This document shows, piece after piece, positions 1 through 6,258 of a stretch of DNA of 39,446 nucleotides. Position 1 is the first letter of the stretch. Every line of letters starts with the position of its first letter. Under the pieces are notes generated by a model, which did no database searches, was not told the DNA's origin, and saw only the letters and a program-made list of their open reading frames with translations. The stretch comes from Magnetococcales bacterium HCHbin5 (GTDB taxonomy: Bacteria > Pseudomonadota > Magnetococcia > Magnetococcales > Magnetaquicoccaceae), in the NCBI GenBank assembly GCA_002753505.1, contig PEAG01000030.1:1-39446 (forward strand). The letters are read 5' to 3'. Position numbers and translations under genes: made by a program.

Positions 1-185
1 ACATTTTCCATGACATAACCGTGCGCGTCGGGCTGCCGCCCTCCCAAGGTCGCCCCTGCGGGGCGGTTTTGGGCGCGTTGCGCCCATTTTCTGCGAAAAT
101 GGGCTTTGGGAAAACGCGCCGTTCATGCAGGGGCTTTGCCCCTGCACCCCACTGGGGACCGTGACGGTCCCCAGACCCCTGCAAT
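1..185 (-). repeat. Right half of the hairpin-chain intergenic element, cut by the window edge
   Basis: This is the core-to-end part of the roughly 445-bp element found complete at four other places in the window. It carries the core end (from the ACATTTTCC stretch), the GCCCC/GGGGC hairpin, the GCCCATTTTC/GAAAATGGGC hairpin, the GCAGGGGC/GCCCCTGC hairpin and the terminal GGGGACCGT/ACGGTCCCC palindrome, and ends in CCCCTGCAAT. Its left half lies outside the window. Confidence 0.85.
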
Positions 186-194
186 TGTTTTAAA

Positions 195-296
195 GGTCGC
201 CCCTGCGGGGCGGTTTTGGGCGCAACGCGCCGTTCATGCAGGGGCTTTGCCCCTGCACCCCACTGGGGACCGTGACGGTCCCCAGACCCCTGCAAT
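195..296 (-). repeat. Tandem partial copy of the element arm lacking one hairpin
   Basis: Ten bases after the preceding arm ends, the arm sequence starts again with GGTCGCCCCTGCGGGG and runs to the same CCCCTGCAAT end. The GCCCATTTTC/GAAAATGGGC hairpin is missing, so the flanking outer-stem sequence reads GGGCGCAACGCGCC. This looks like a tandem duplication followed by loss of one complete hairpin. Confidence 0.8.
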
Positions 297-348
297 TGTT
301 TTAAAAAAAATGGGAATGTGTGTACAGGGGCAGATCGGCCGCAGGCTA

Positions 349-828
349 CTAACGACAACGGCGCAAAGCTTTTACCGCTTTGGCACTTCCCTTGAGCGAT
401 ACGACATATTTGAACGGGGTCTTGCCGTTTGAAAAGCTGACGGTCATGGTGCGTTTTTGGGCCACTTTTTTCAACAATCCTTGCGTGTTGTCCAGGTACT
501 GCCAACGAAAACGGTCGTCCTTTTCGGCAGAGTTGGCCAGAAAGACCATTTTTCTGGGTTGTTCACGGTCAAACTGAATGGACATGTTTTTTCTGGCCAG
601 CCCGATGCGTGCCCTTTCGGTCACCATCTCCCCGTAATATTCGTTGGAAGGGAAGAGGGCCAGAATGGCCACCGGTTCTTTTTGTTTGTGCAATGAAATT
701 TCCAACTTGCAAATTTTTTCTTCCGTTTTGCGTACCGTGTAGGGTCCATTTTTGTAAATTTCCCGTGCCTGCAGCTCGCCCCACGGCAGCAGGATCAACA
801 ATCCGATCAAAACAAGTGTATAACGCAT
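349..828 (-). CDS. Exported hypothetical protein, 159 aa
   Basis: I do not recognise the family. The N-terminus (MRYTLVLIGLLILLPWGELQA) is a clear Sec signal peptide with likely cleavage after residue 21 or 22, which predicts a periplasmic or outer-envelope protein of about 137 residues. The mature part is basic with alternating hydrophobic stretches and looks beta-rich; it has two cysteines, near residue 40 and two residues from the end, that could form a disulfide. An AAGGAGA ribosome-binding site lies about 8 nt before the ATG. The first 31 nt covering this ribosome-binding site and the first five codons are repeated exactly at 2008-2038, beyond the toxin-antitoxin pair, so the original upstream region of this gene has been separated from it. 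No partner gene is adjacent. Confidence is high that it is a real gene; its function is unknown. Confidence 0.75.
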   Translation of the reverse strand: MRYTLVLIGLLILLPWGELQAREIYKNGPYTVRKTEEKICKLEISLHKQKEPVAILALFPSNEYYGEMVTERARIGLARKNMSIQFDREQPRKMVFLANSAEKDDRFRWQYLDNTQGLLKKVAQKRTMTVSFSNGKTPFKYVVSLKGSAKAVKALRRCR

Positions 829-844
829 GTCAAAATTCTCCTTT
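814..844. repeat. 31-bp direct repeat, copy 1
   Basis: This segment covers the ribosome-binding site and first five codons of the exported-protein gene. It is identical to 2008-2038. The two copies bracket 1163 bp that hold the toxin-antitoxin pair. Confidence 0.9.
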
Positions 845-1130
845 GAGTCAATTTTTTTACAAATGCAGCCTGGATGAAGCCCCAGGGTACCACATCCAAC
901 CCGAATCCGTCAAATTGTCAACATCCCTCCCCCCTGTCAGCGGTGCCATGGTTGTTGCAACGGGCCAGCTTCATGCCCCCAAACGGTATCACAATGACCG
1001 GTTGAACCTGCGCATTGGACAACGTATCCCAAAACCGACCTTTCTTACGCGCAGACCACACTTTCCACAAATCAAACGATCTTGGACAGGATGGCTGCCA
1101 CTCTAAAGTCCAGGCGAGTTTATCAAAAAA
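845..1130. other. Gene-free stretch inside the 31-bp direct repeats
   Basis: I see no convincing gene here. Open frames that cross it have no family resemblance and no good ribosome-binding site. On the minus strand it is the leader of the exported-protein gene. It contains TTGACA- and TTGACG-like hexamers near 917-925 read on the minus strand, but no clear -10 partner. Confidence 0.5.
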
Positions 1131-1664
1131 TTACATTTTCAAGATTTTTCTTGTTTGAAGGGCTGCCTTGATGGTGGCAAGCGGCAGAAGCAACGAGAGC
1201 GGAGCATCCAGCAACGGAAAAGCTCCATAGCCTGTATACCAGTTGGCCGCCTGCTCATGTTTGGCGTCAATCAGCAGGGCGACACCGCCAACTTCCTCCG
1301 CTGCCAGAAGACACCGCCGACCGGCGGACAGCAGAAGTTGCCCCCCGACGCCGTTGTTTTGAACCGTGTGATGCACAGCAAGACGACCGAGGCGAAAAAC
1401 AGGCACGTCGTATCGTGCCAAGCCGCGCTTCACCATGTCAGGAACGCGGGCATATTCAACCGACGCGGGACTGAGGCTGTAAAATCCGAGGACCGTCTTG
1501 TTGTCCTCATCCGAGATTGCAAGGAATGTTTTTGCGCCTCCGCGTTCATGGCTTTTGCGGGCATGGTGACGGAGATAATCATTCAGGGCATCATCGCCAC
1601 AGTCAAAAGATTCCCTGTTGTGCCCGCTGGTAACTGCTTCCTCGTGCCAATCCGGAAGAGTCAT
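1131..1664 (-). CDS. GNAT acetyltransferase toxin (TacT-like), 177 aa
   Basis: This is a Gcn5-related N-acetyltransferase of the type paired with DUF1778 antitoxins. Known members (TacT, AtaT, KacT) acetylate the amino group of aminoacyl-tRNA and stop translation. Visible family features are the GRLAVHHTVQNNGVGGQLL stretch, where QNNGVG is the acetyl-CoA pyrophosphate-binding loop, the preceding strand with VLGFYSLSPASV, and the late WYTGYGAFPL segment with the usual catalytic or positioning tyrosine. The length is typical for the family. The start codon overlaps the stop of the upstream antitoxin gene (ATGA, 1661-1664), so the two are translationally coupled. The reading frame is intact. The assignment to this toxin class is strong; the precise tRNA target is not visible. 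Confidence 0.9.
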   Translation of the reverse strand: MTLPDWHEEAVTSGHNRESFDCGDDALNDYLRHHARKSHERGGAKTFLAISDEDNKTVLGFYSLSPASVEYARVPDMVKRGLARYDVPVFRLGRLAVHHTVQNNGVGGQLLLSAGRRCLLAAEEVGGVALLIDAKHEQAANWYTGYGAFPLLDAPLSLLLPLATIKAALQTRKILKM

Positions 1665-1939
1665 GGCAGCGTCTGCATGGCTTGAGCCGCTGCCAGCAAT
1701 TTTGAGTTCGGGGCGGGTGGATTTTCCAGCAATTCAAGTACGCGCAGGCTGTCGCGTTCGGACAGTTTGACGCGCTCGGACTGGTCAATGACAGCCTTTG
1801 CGGCTTTCAGTGCGTTCTTGACAACAAAGTCCGTCAAATCGGTATTCTCCAATGCGACAGCGCGCATCAGGGTTGCCTTGTCGTCCGGACGGATTCGCAG
1901 GGCCATTCGGTTGTTGTCTCTGATCATTGTTCTTGGCAT
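1661..1939 (-). CDS. DUF1778 (TacA-type) antitoxin, 92 aa
   Basis: This small protein is the first gene of the toxin-antitoxin operon. Its N-terminal half (residues about 10-50: MALRIRPDDKATLMRAVALE, then a helix with DFVVKNALKAA) is the ribbon-helix-helix DNA-binding fold of DUF1778 proteins. The C-terminal tail (LELLENPPAPNSKLLAA) resembles the segment that wraps and neutralises the GNAT toxin. It should repress its own operon by binding the promoter as a dimer. An AAGGAGA ribosome-binding site precedes the ATG, and a sigma-70-like promoter is visible about 30-60 nt upstream. It overlaps the toxin start by 4 nt. The whole pair lies between exact 31-bp direct repeats, suggesting recent arrival or rearrangement. 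Confidence 0.9.
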   Translation of the reverse strand: MPRTMIRDNNRMALRIRPDDKATLMRAVALENTDLTDFVVKNALKAAKAVIDQSERVKLSERDSLRVLELLENPPAPNSKLLAAAQAMQTLP

Positions 1940-1969
1940 GGCGTTCTCCTTGGTGGTGTGCTAATTCAA

Positions 1970-1998
1970 AGCGTACAGAAAGGATGGTAGAAAGTCAA
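1970..1998 (-). promoter_or_regulatory. Candidate sigma-70 promoter of the toxin-antitoxin operon
   Basis: Read on the minus strand, TTGACT (1998-1993) is followed after 17 nt by TACGCT (1975-1970). The spacing is ideal, but the -10 box matches consensus only at the T, A and final T. The antitoxin ATG lies about 30 nt downstream. A repressor site for the antitoxin would be expected to overlap this region. Confidence 0.45.
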
Positions 1999-2007
1999 AC
2001 GGGATTA

Positions 2008-2038
2008 AAGTGTATAACGCATGTCAAAATTCTCCTTT
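2008..2038. repeat. 31-bp direct repeat, copy 2
   Basis: This is identical to 814-844. Read on the minus strand it contains an AAGGAGA ribosome-binding site, an ATG and codons for MRYTL followed at once by TAA, so it is a stranded start of the exported-protein gene and not a functional gene. Confidence 0.9.
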
Positions 2039-2090
2039 TCCCTTCCTCCGGTTGTGTTGTTCACGTTTGGTCATGATCTTTTGTCAAACG

Positions 2091-2313
2091 ATTGCAGGGG
2101 TCTGGGGAGCGTCACGCTCCCCAGTGGGGTGCAGGGGCAAAGCCCCTGCTGAACTGCGCGTTTTCCCAAAGCAAATTTTCGCAGAAAATTTGCGCAACGC
2201 GCACAAAACCGCCCCGAAGGGGCGACCTTGGGAGGGCGGCAGCCCGACTCGCACGGTTATATTGTGGAAAATGTTTGGATAAAGGATCGTGACGGTCCCC
2301 GGACCCCTGCAAT
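2091..2313 (+). repeat. Hairpin-chain element with shortened second arm
   Basis: The first arm is complete: CTGGGGAGCGT/ACGCTCCCCAG palindrome, GCAGGGGC/GCCCCTGC hairpin, GCAAATTTTC/GAAAATTTGC hairpin, and CGCCCC/GGGGCG with a GAA-type loop. The core ends abruptly after TGTTTGGATAAAGGA, and only the last 30 nt of the second arm remain (GTGACGGTCCCCGG to CCCCTGCAAT). It is an internally deleted copy lying between the toxin-antitoxin locus and the 3' end of yejB. Confidence 0.85.
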
Positions 2314-2352
2314 CGTTTCAAGGTTGAAAGGACGCGGGCATCTTGATTACCA

Positions 2353-3432
2353 TCATGCGGCTCGTTCAAAGGTGATACGCGGGTCTACCAGTACATAGGT
2401 CAGATCAGTCAATAATTTGGTCAACAATCCCAACAGGGTGAAAAAATAGAGGGTTGCCATGACCACCGGATAATCCCGATTGATCACCGACTCATACCCC
2501 AACAGACCGAGACCGTCCAGACTGAAAATGGTCTCGATCAACAGAGAACCGCTAAAAAAGGCAGCAACAAACGAGCCGGGAAAACCGGTAACCAACGGAA
2601 TCATGGCGTTCCGAAAAACATGCCGATAGAGTACAGCCCCCTCGGACAACCCCTTGGCACGGGCGGTCAATACATACTGCTTGGCAATCTCCTCCAGAAA
2701 ACTGTTTTTGGTCAACAGGGTCATCACCGCAAAAGAGCCCACCACCGAAGCGGTGATGGGCAAGGTGATATGCCAGAGATAATCGACAATACGCATGGGC
2801 CAGGAGAGATCGGCCCAATGGTCGGAGACCAGACCCCGCAGGGGAAAAATATCCCAAAAACTGCCACCTCCAAACAGAACGATCAACACAATGCCCAGCA
2901 CAAAACCGGGGATGGAGTAGCCCACCAGAATGATGGTGGAGGTGACGGCATCAAAACGACTGCCGTGCTGCACCGCCTTGCGAATTCCCAGTGGGATGCT
3001 CACCAGATAGGTCAGCAGAAAAGTCCAGAGCCCCAGGGAGATGGAGACAGGGAGCTTTTCGATGACCAGATCCACCACCCGTTTATGGTGATAGTAGGAG
3101 TCGCCAAAATCAAAACGCAAATAGTTCCAGACCATCTGCACAAAGCGTTCCCAGGCAGGTTTGTCAAAGCCATAGAGCTGACGCAACGCCTCCACCTGTT
3201 CGGCAGCCACCCCCCGGTTGCCCCGATAGAGGCCACCACTGCTGCCCCCCGCCGCCACCTCCGGGCCGCCACCTCCCCCCCCCAGACCGCCGTGGGAACG
3301 GTGTTCCAACAGGGCGATCATCCGCTCCACCGGTCCGCCGGGGACAAACTGGATCACCAGAAAGGTGACACCCAGAATGCCCAACAGGGTGGGAATCATC
3401 AGCAGCAGACGTCGCACGATATAGGCACTCAT
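2353..3432 (-). CDS. yejB: Peptide ABC transporter permease, YejB-like, 359 aa
   Basis: This is an inner-membrane permease of the oligopeptide/microcin C (Yej) importer. The N-terminus MSAYIVRRLLLMIPTLLG is the typical first membrane helix of DppB/OppB-type permeases, and further helices follow around residues 135-160, 170-195, 240-265, 285-310 and 325-350. The coupling (EAA) loop that contacts the ATPase is seen as ARAKGLSEGAVLYRHVFRNA. A YejB-type insertion after the first helix is unusually rich in glycine (GGLGGGGGG). Upstream in-frame codons exist, but the ATG at 3432 overlaps the yejA stop (ATGA), so I take it as the start. Length fits E. coli YejB (about 364 aa). The second permease and the ATPase (yejE, yejF) do not follow; a repeat element does. 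Confidence 0.88.
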   Translation of the reverse strand: MSAYIVRRLLLMIPTLLGILGVTFLVIQFVPGGPVERMIALLEHRSHGGLGGGGGGPEVAAGGSSGGLYRGNRGVAAEQVEALRQLYGFDKPAWERFVQMVWNYLRFDFGDSYYHHKRVVDLVIEKLPVSISLGLWTFLLTYLVSIPLGIRKAVQHGSRFDAVTSTIILVGYSIPGFVLGIVLIVLFGGGSFWDIFPLRGLVSDHWADLSWPMRIVDYLWHITLPITASVVGSFAVMTLLTKNSFLEEIAKQYVLTARAKGLSEGAVLYRHVFRNAMIPLVTGFPGSFVAAFFSGSLLIETIFSLDGLGLLGYESVINRDYPVVMATLYFFTLLGLLTKLLTDLTYVLVDPRITFERAA

Positions 3433-5279
3433 GGCTTTGCTGCCTGGGTGGCGGCGGGCTCCTGAATCCACCAGGCCATCAGCCAACTGTCGGGCAGGTA
3501 GTACAGTGGCAACTGCTCAGGATGTTTCAACTGGCTCCAGTAGGCGACCCGGTGATAGTCCAGATACCAGTTGGGAACCAGATAGTGACCGGCCAGCAAC
3601 ACCCGGTCCAGGGCACGACAGGCGGTGATCAATTGGCGGCGATTTTCGGCATAGATGATTTTATCCACCAGGGCATCCACCACCGGGTTTTGCAGACCGA
3701 TGGCGTTGCGACTGCCATGAACGTTGGCACTGCTGGAGTGCCACATGTCCCGTTGCTCATTGCCGGGGGATTGGGATTGGGGAAAGGTGTTGACGATCAT
3801 GTCGTAGTCAAAGTTGTCCATCCGCCGTTGGAACAGGGAGAGATCCACCGTGCGGTAGCTCAACTCCACCCCCAGTTTTTTCAGGTTGGCGGTGTAGGGG
3901 GCCATGACCCGTTCAAAGGCGGAGGAGGCCAGCAGCATCTCAATTTTGAATGGCTGTCCGCTGGCGTTGACCAGCAGCCCGTCCGCGCCCACCTGCCAGC
4001 CAGCCTCTTTCAGCAGGGCGGCGGCCTGGCGGAGATTTGTGCGCAGAGAACCGGGGGGGGCGGTGCTGGGCGGCGGCTCCACGGTCTGGAAGACAGCCGG
4101 GTCAAGTTGGGCGCGAAAGGGTTCCAGCAGGGCCAACTCCTCGGGTGTCGGGCTGCCCCGGGCGGCCAGTTCCGAGTTGGAAAAATAGCTGTCGGAGCGG
4201 CGGTACTGGTTGTGGAACAGATTTTCATTGCTCCATTCAAAGTCCAGTGCCAGCGTCAAAGCCTGACGGACCCGTTTGTCTTGAAAGATGGGGCGGCGCA
4301 GGTTAAAAATCCACCCCTGCATGCCGGCTCCCTGTTTGTGGGGCAGGGGCTCTTTGCGGATACGGCCCTGGTCAAATTTTTCCCCCACATAGTCGCGGGC
4401 CCACTGTTTGGAGTTGTTTTCAAAGATAAAGTCAAACTCTCCCGCCTTGAACCCCTCCAGGGCGACCACGGGATCCTTGAAATATTTAATGACGATGCGA
4501 TCAAAATTAAACATGCCGCGTCGAACGGGGAGGTTCCAGCCCCAATAGTTCGGGTTGCGCCGGTAGGTGATGGTTTTGCCGGGATCGAAGGATTCCACCA
4601 CGTAGGGGCCGGAGCCGATGGGAACGGTCAGATCCGCCTTATCGAAGGGCTGTTTGGCAAAAAAGGCCCGGCTCAGCACGGGCAGTTCGCCGGTAATCAG
4701 GGGCAGTTCCCGATTTTTTTGGGCAAACTCGAAGCGGATGCGGTGCGGGTCCAAGACAACGGCGGTGCGCACATCCTGCCAGTAGCTTTGGTAGAGGGGG
4801 TGGGCCTGGTCGGATTTTAACATATTGAATGAAAAGGCCAAGTCGTCGGCGGTAACCGGGCTGCCGTCGGAAAAGCGGGCCTGGGGATGGAGTTGGTAGG
4901 TGACGGAGAGTCCATCGGCTGCCACCTGGATATCCTGGGCAACCAGGCCATAGTGGGCAAAGGGTTCATCCATGGAGGGGAGGGTGATGGTTTCAAACAG
5001 CAGGTTAAGCATGTCCGGCGCGGTCCCCTTCAGGGTATAGGGGTTCATCTTGTCAAAGCCGCCCAGGGCATGGAGGGTCAGGGTACCGCCCACGACGGCA
5101 TCGGCAGAGGTATAGTCGAAGCGGGTAAAGTGGGCGGGATATTTGAGTTGGCCATCCAGGCTGATGCCGTGGGCGGCCTGGCCGGGGGTGGGCAGCAGCA
5201 GCATGGAGACAAGCAGCAAAGCTCCTCCAGACAGGACTGGAATCTGTTTCCACAGCTTCAGCAACAGGCGATACGGCAT
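3429..5279 (-). CDS. yejA: Periplasmic peptide-binding protein, YejA-like, 616 aa
   Basis: This is a family 5 extracellular solute-binding protein that would capture peptides in the periplasm for the adjacent permease. A signal peptide is visible (basic MPYRLLLKLWKQ, hydrophobic core GGALLLVSMLLL, cleavage near PGQAAHG). The body carries recognisable family features: GGTLTLHALGGFDKMNPYTL near the mature N-terminus, YQLHPQARFSDGSPVTADD for the helix-strand element typical of SBP_bac_5, IGSGPYVVESFDPGKTITY, and QALTLALDFEWSN. Length is close to E. coli YejA (about 604 aa). An upstream in-frame start exists at 5312, but an AGGAGA ribosome-binding site lies about 7 nt before the ATG at 5279, which also places the signal peptide at the terminus. 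A good sigma-70 promoter lies just upstream. Confidence 0.9.
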   Translation of the reverse strand: MPYRLLLKLWKQIPVLSGGALLLVSMLLLPTPGQAAHGISLDGQLKYPAHFTRFDYTSADAVVGGTLTLHALGGFDKMNPYTLKGTAPDMLNLLFETITLPSMDEPFAHYGLVAQDIQVAADGLSVTYQLHPQARFSDGSPVTADDLAFSFNMLKSDQAHPLYQSYWQDVRTAVVLDPHRIRFEFAQKNRELPLITGELPVLSRAFFAKQPFDKADLTVPIGSGPYVVESFDPGKTITYRRNPNYWGWNLPVRRGMFNFDRIVIKYFKDPVVALEGFKAGEFDFIFENNSKQWARDYVGEKFDQGRIRKEPLPHKQGAGMQGWIFNLRRPIFQDKRVRQALTLALDFEWSNENLFHNQYRRSDSYFSNSELAARGSPTPEELALLEPFRAQLDPAVFQTVEPPPSTAPPGSLRTNLRQAAALLKEAGWQVGADGLLVNASGQPFKIEMLLASSAFERVMAPYTANLKKLGVELSYRTVDLSLFQRRMDNFDYDMIVNTFPQSQSPGNEQRDMWHSSSANVHGSRNAIGLQNPVVDALVDKIIYAENRRQLITACRALDRVLLAGHYLVPNWYLDYHRVAYWSQLKHPEQLPLYYLPDSWLMAWWIQEPAATQAAKP

Positions 5280-5321
5280 GGCAATCTTCTCCTGGTTGGG
5301 ACCGGTTGACACTGGGTGGAC

Positions 5322-5350
5322 ACTATACAGCTCTGTGGCAGGGGGTTCAA
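5322..5350 (-). promoter_or_regulatory. Sigma-70 promoter for yejAB
   Basis: On the minus strand TTGAAC (5350-5345) is separated by exactly 17 nt from TATAGT (5327-5322). Both boxes match consensus at five of six positions. The predicted start of transcription is near 5315, giving a leader of about 35 nt to the yejA ATG. Confidence 0.7.
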
Positions 5351-5410
5351 CGGCAAGGCGGGGGGCCGTTGTTGATGATGGGTTTTTTTTGTGGCTGTTT
5401 TTTCTAAACT

Positions 5411-5622
5411 ATTGCAGGGGTCCGGGGAGCGTCACGCTCCCCGGTGGGGTGCAGGGGCAAAGCCTATATGCGCTAACAGGATGACCACGCCCATGCTTTT
5501 TTAATCTTTTAAAACTATTGCAGGGGTCCGGGGAGCGTCACGCTCCCCGGTGGGGTGCAGGGGCAAAGCCTATATGCGCTAACAGGATGACCACGCCCAT
5601 GCTTTTTTAATCTTTTAAAACT
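5411..5622 (+). repeat. Two tandem 106-bp satellite units on the left of a hairpin-chain element
   Basis: Units start at 5411 and 5517 and lead into the full element at 5623, giving an exact 106-bp period. Each contains the CCGGGGAGCGT/ACGCTCCCCGG palindrome and a truncated GCAGGGGC hairpin, followed by a spacer with TATATGCGCTAACAGGATGA and a TTTTAATCTTTTAAAA run. The two units are essentially identical, so the duplication is recent. Confidence 0.9.
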
Positions 5623-6065
5623 ATTGCAGGGGTCCGGGGAGCGTCACGCTCCCCGGTGGGGTGCAGGGGCAAAGCCCCTGCATGCAAGGGCGCGCTTTCC
5701 CGAAAGCCCATTTGCGCAGCAAATGGGCGCAGCGCGCCCAAAACGCCCCGCAGGGGCACTCCTGGAGGGCGGCAGCCCGACTGAGAGCGGGCAGAATCGG
5801 GGATGGCTTGGAGAAAAAACCGATCCTGGCCTTGTATCGAACAAAAAGCGGAAGGCCCGAAAGTTCTGCTTTCTTATCCAAACATTTTCCGTAACATAAC
5901 CGTGCGAGTCGGGCTGCCGCCCTCCCAAGGTCGCCCCTGCGGGGCGGTTTTGGGCGCGTTGCGCACATTTTCTGCGAAAATGTGCTTTGGGAAAACGCGC
6001 CGTTCAGCAGGGGCTCCGCCCCTGCACCCCGCCGGGGAGCGTGACGCTCCCCGGACCCCTGCAAT
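5623..6065 (+). repeat. Complete hairpin-chain intergenic element, copy A
   Basis: The element has 10-bp inverted ends (ATTGCAGGGG / CCCCTGCAAT). The left arm holds, in order, the CCGGGGAGCGT/ACGCTCCCCGG palindrome, GCAGGGGC/GCCCCTGC with loop AAA, GCCCATTTGC/GCAAATGGGC with loop GCA nested in an outer GGGCGCGC-like/GCGCGCCC stem, and GCCCC/GGGGC with loop GCA. A core with GGCCTTGTATCGAACAAAAA and CTTATCCAAACATTTTCC follows. The right arm repeats the hairpins inverted, with different but still paired stems (GCACATTTTC/GAAAATGTGC). It is entirely intergenic. Confidence 0.9.
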
Positions 6066-6249
6066 CGTTTAAAAGAAGATCGCAATCACGTGAGCGCATA
6101 TGGGGCTCCGCCCCTGCACCCCGCCGGGGAGCGTGACGCTCCCCGGACCCCTGCAATCGTTTAAAAGAAGACCGCAATCATGTTGACGCTTATGGGGCTT
6201 TGCCCCTGCATCTCACTGGGGACCGTGACGGTCCCCAGTGAGATGCAAT
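6066..6249 (-). repeat. Two tandem 92-bp satellite units on the right of copy A
   Basis: Units end at 6157 and 6249 with a 92-bp period measured from the element end at 6065. Each carries a GTTTAAAAGAAG-type spacer (altered in the last unit), a GGGGC hairpin remnant and the terminal palindrome. The first has the GGGGAGCGT form and the second the GGGGACCGT form with its partner changed to match. The last unit abuts the 3' end of the amrS-like gene. Confidence 0.85.
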
Positions 6250-6258
6250 TGTTTACCA

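Noticed and set aside
106-432. Open frame of 108 codons through the first repeat arm
   Set aside because: It is made of the repeat arm read twice (the same residues occur in both halves) and runs antisense into the exported-protein gene; no ribosome-binding site.
1101-1114. 14-mer ACTCTAAAGTCCAG shared (inverted) with about 20198-20212, as a possible IS end
   Set aside because: A single 14-mer match in 39 kb on two strands is expected by chance, and neither site has a transposase or a second end.
2620-3465. 281-codon plus-strand frame opposite yejB (and a 432-codon one opposite yejA)
   Set aside because: Antisense to well-supported transporter genes, histidine/glutamine-rich composition and no family likeness.
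5621-6085. Open frames on both strands through the complete elements (similar ones at 11547-12008, 13436-13873, 34719-35216)
   Set aside because: The same 90-160 residue frames recur because the elements are GC-rich and share sequence. They are open on both strands, differ by length changes between copies, and the differences preserve DNA pairing, not amino acids.
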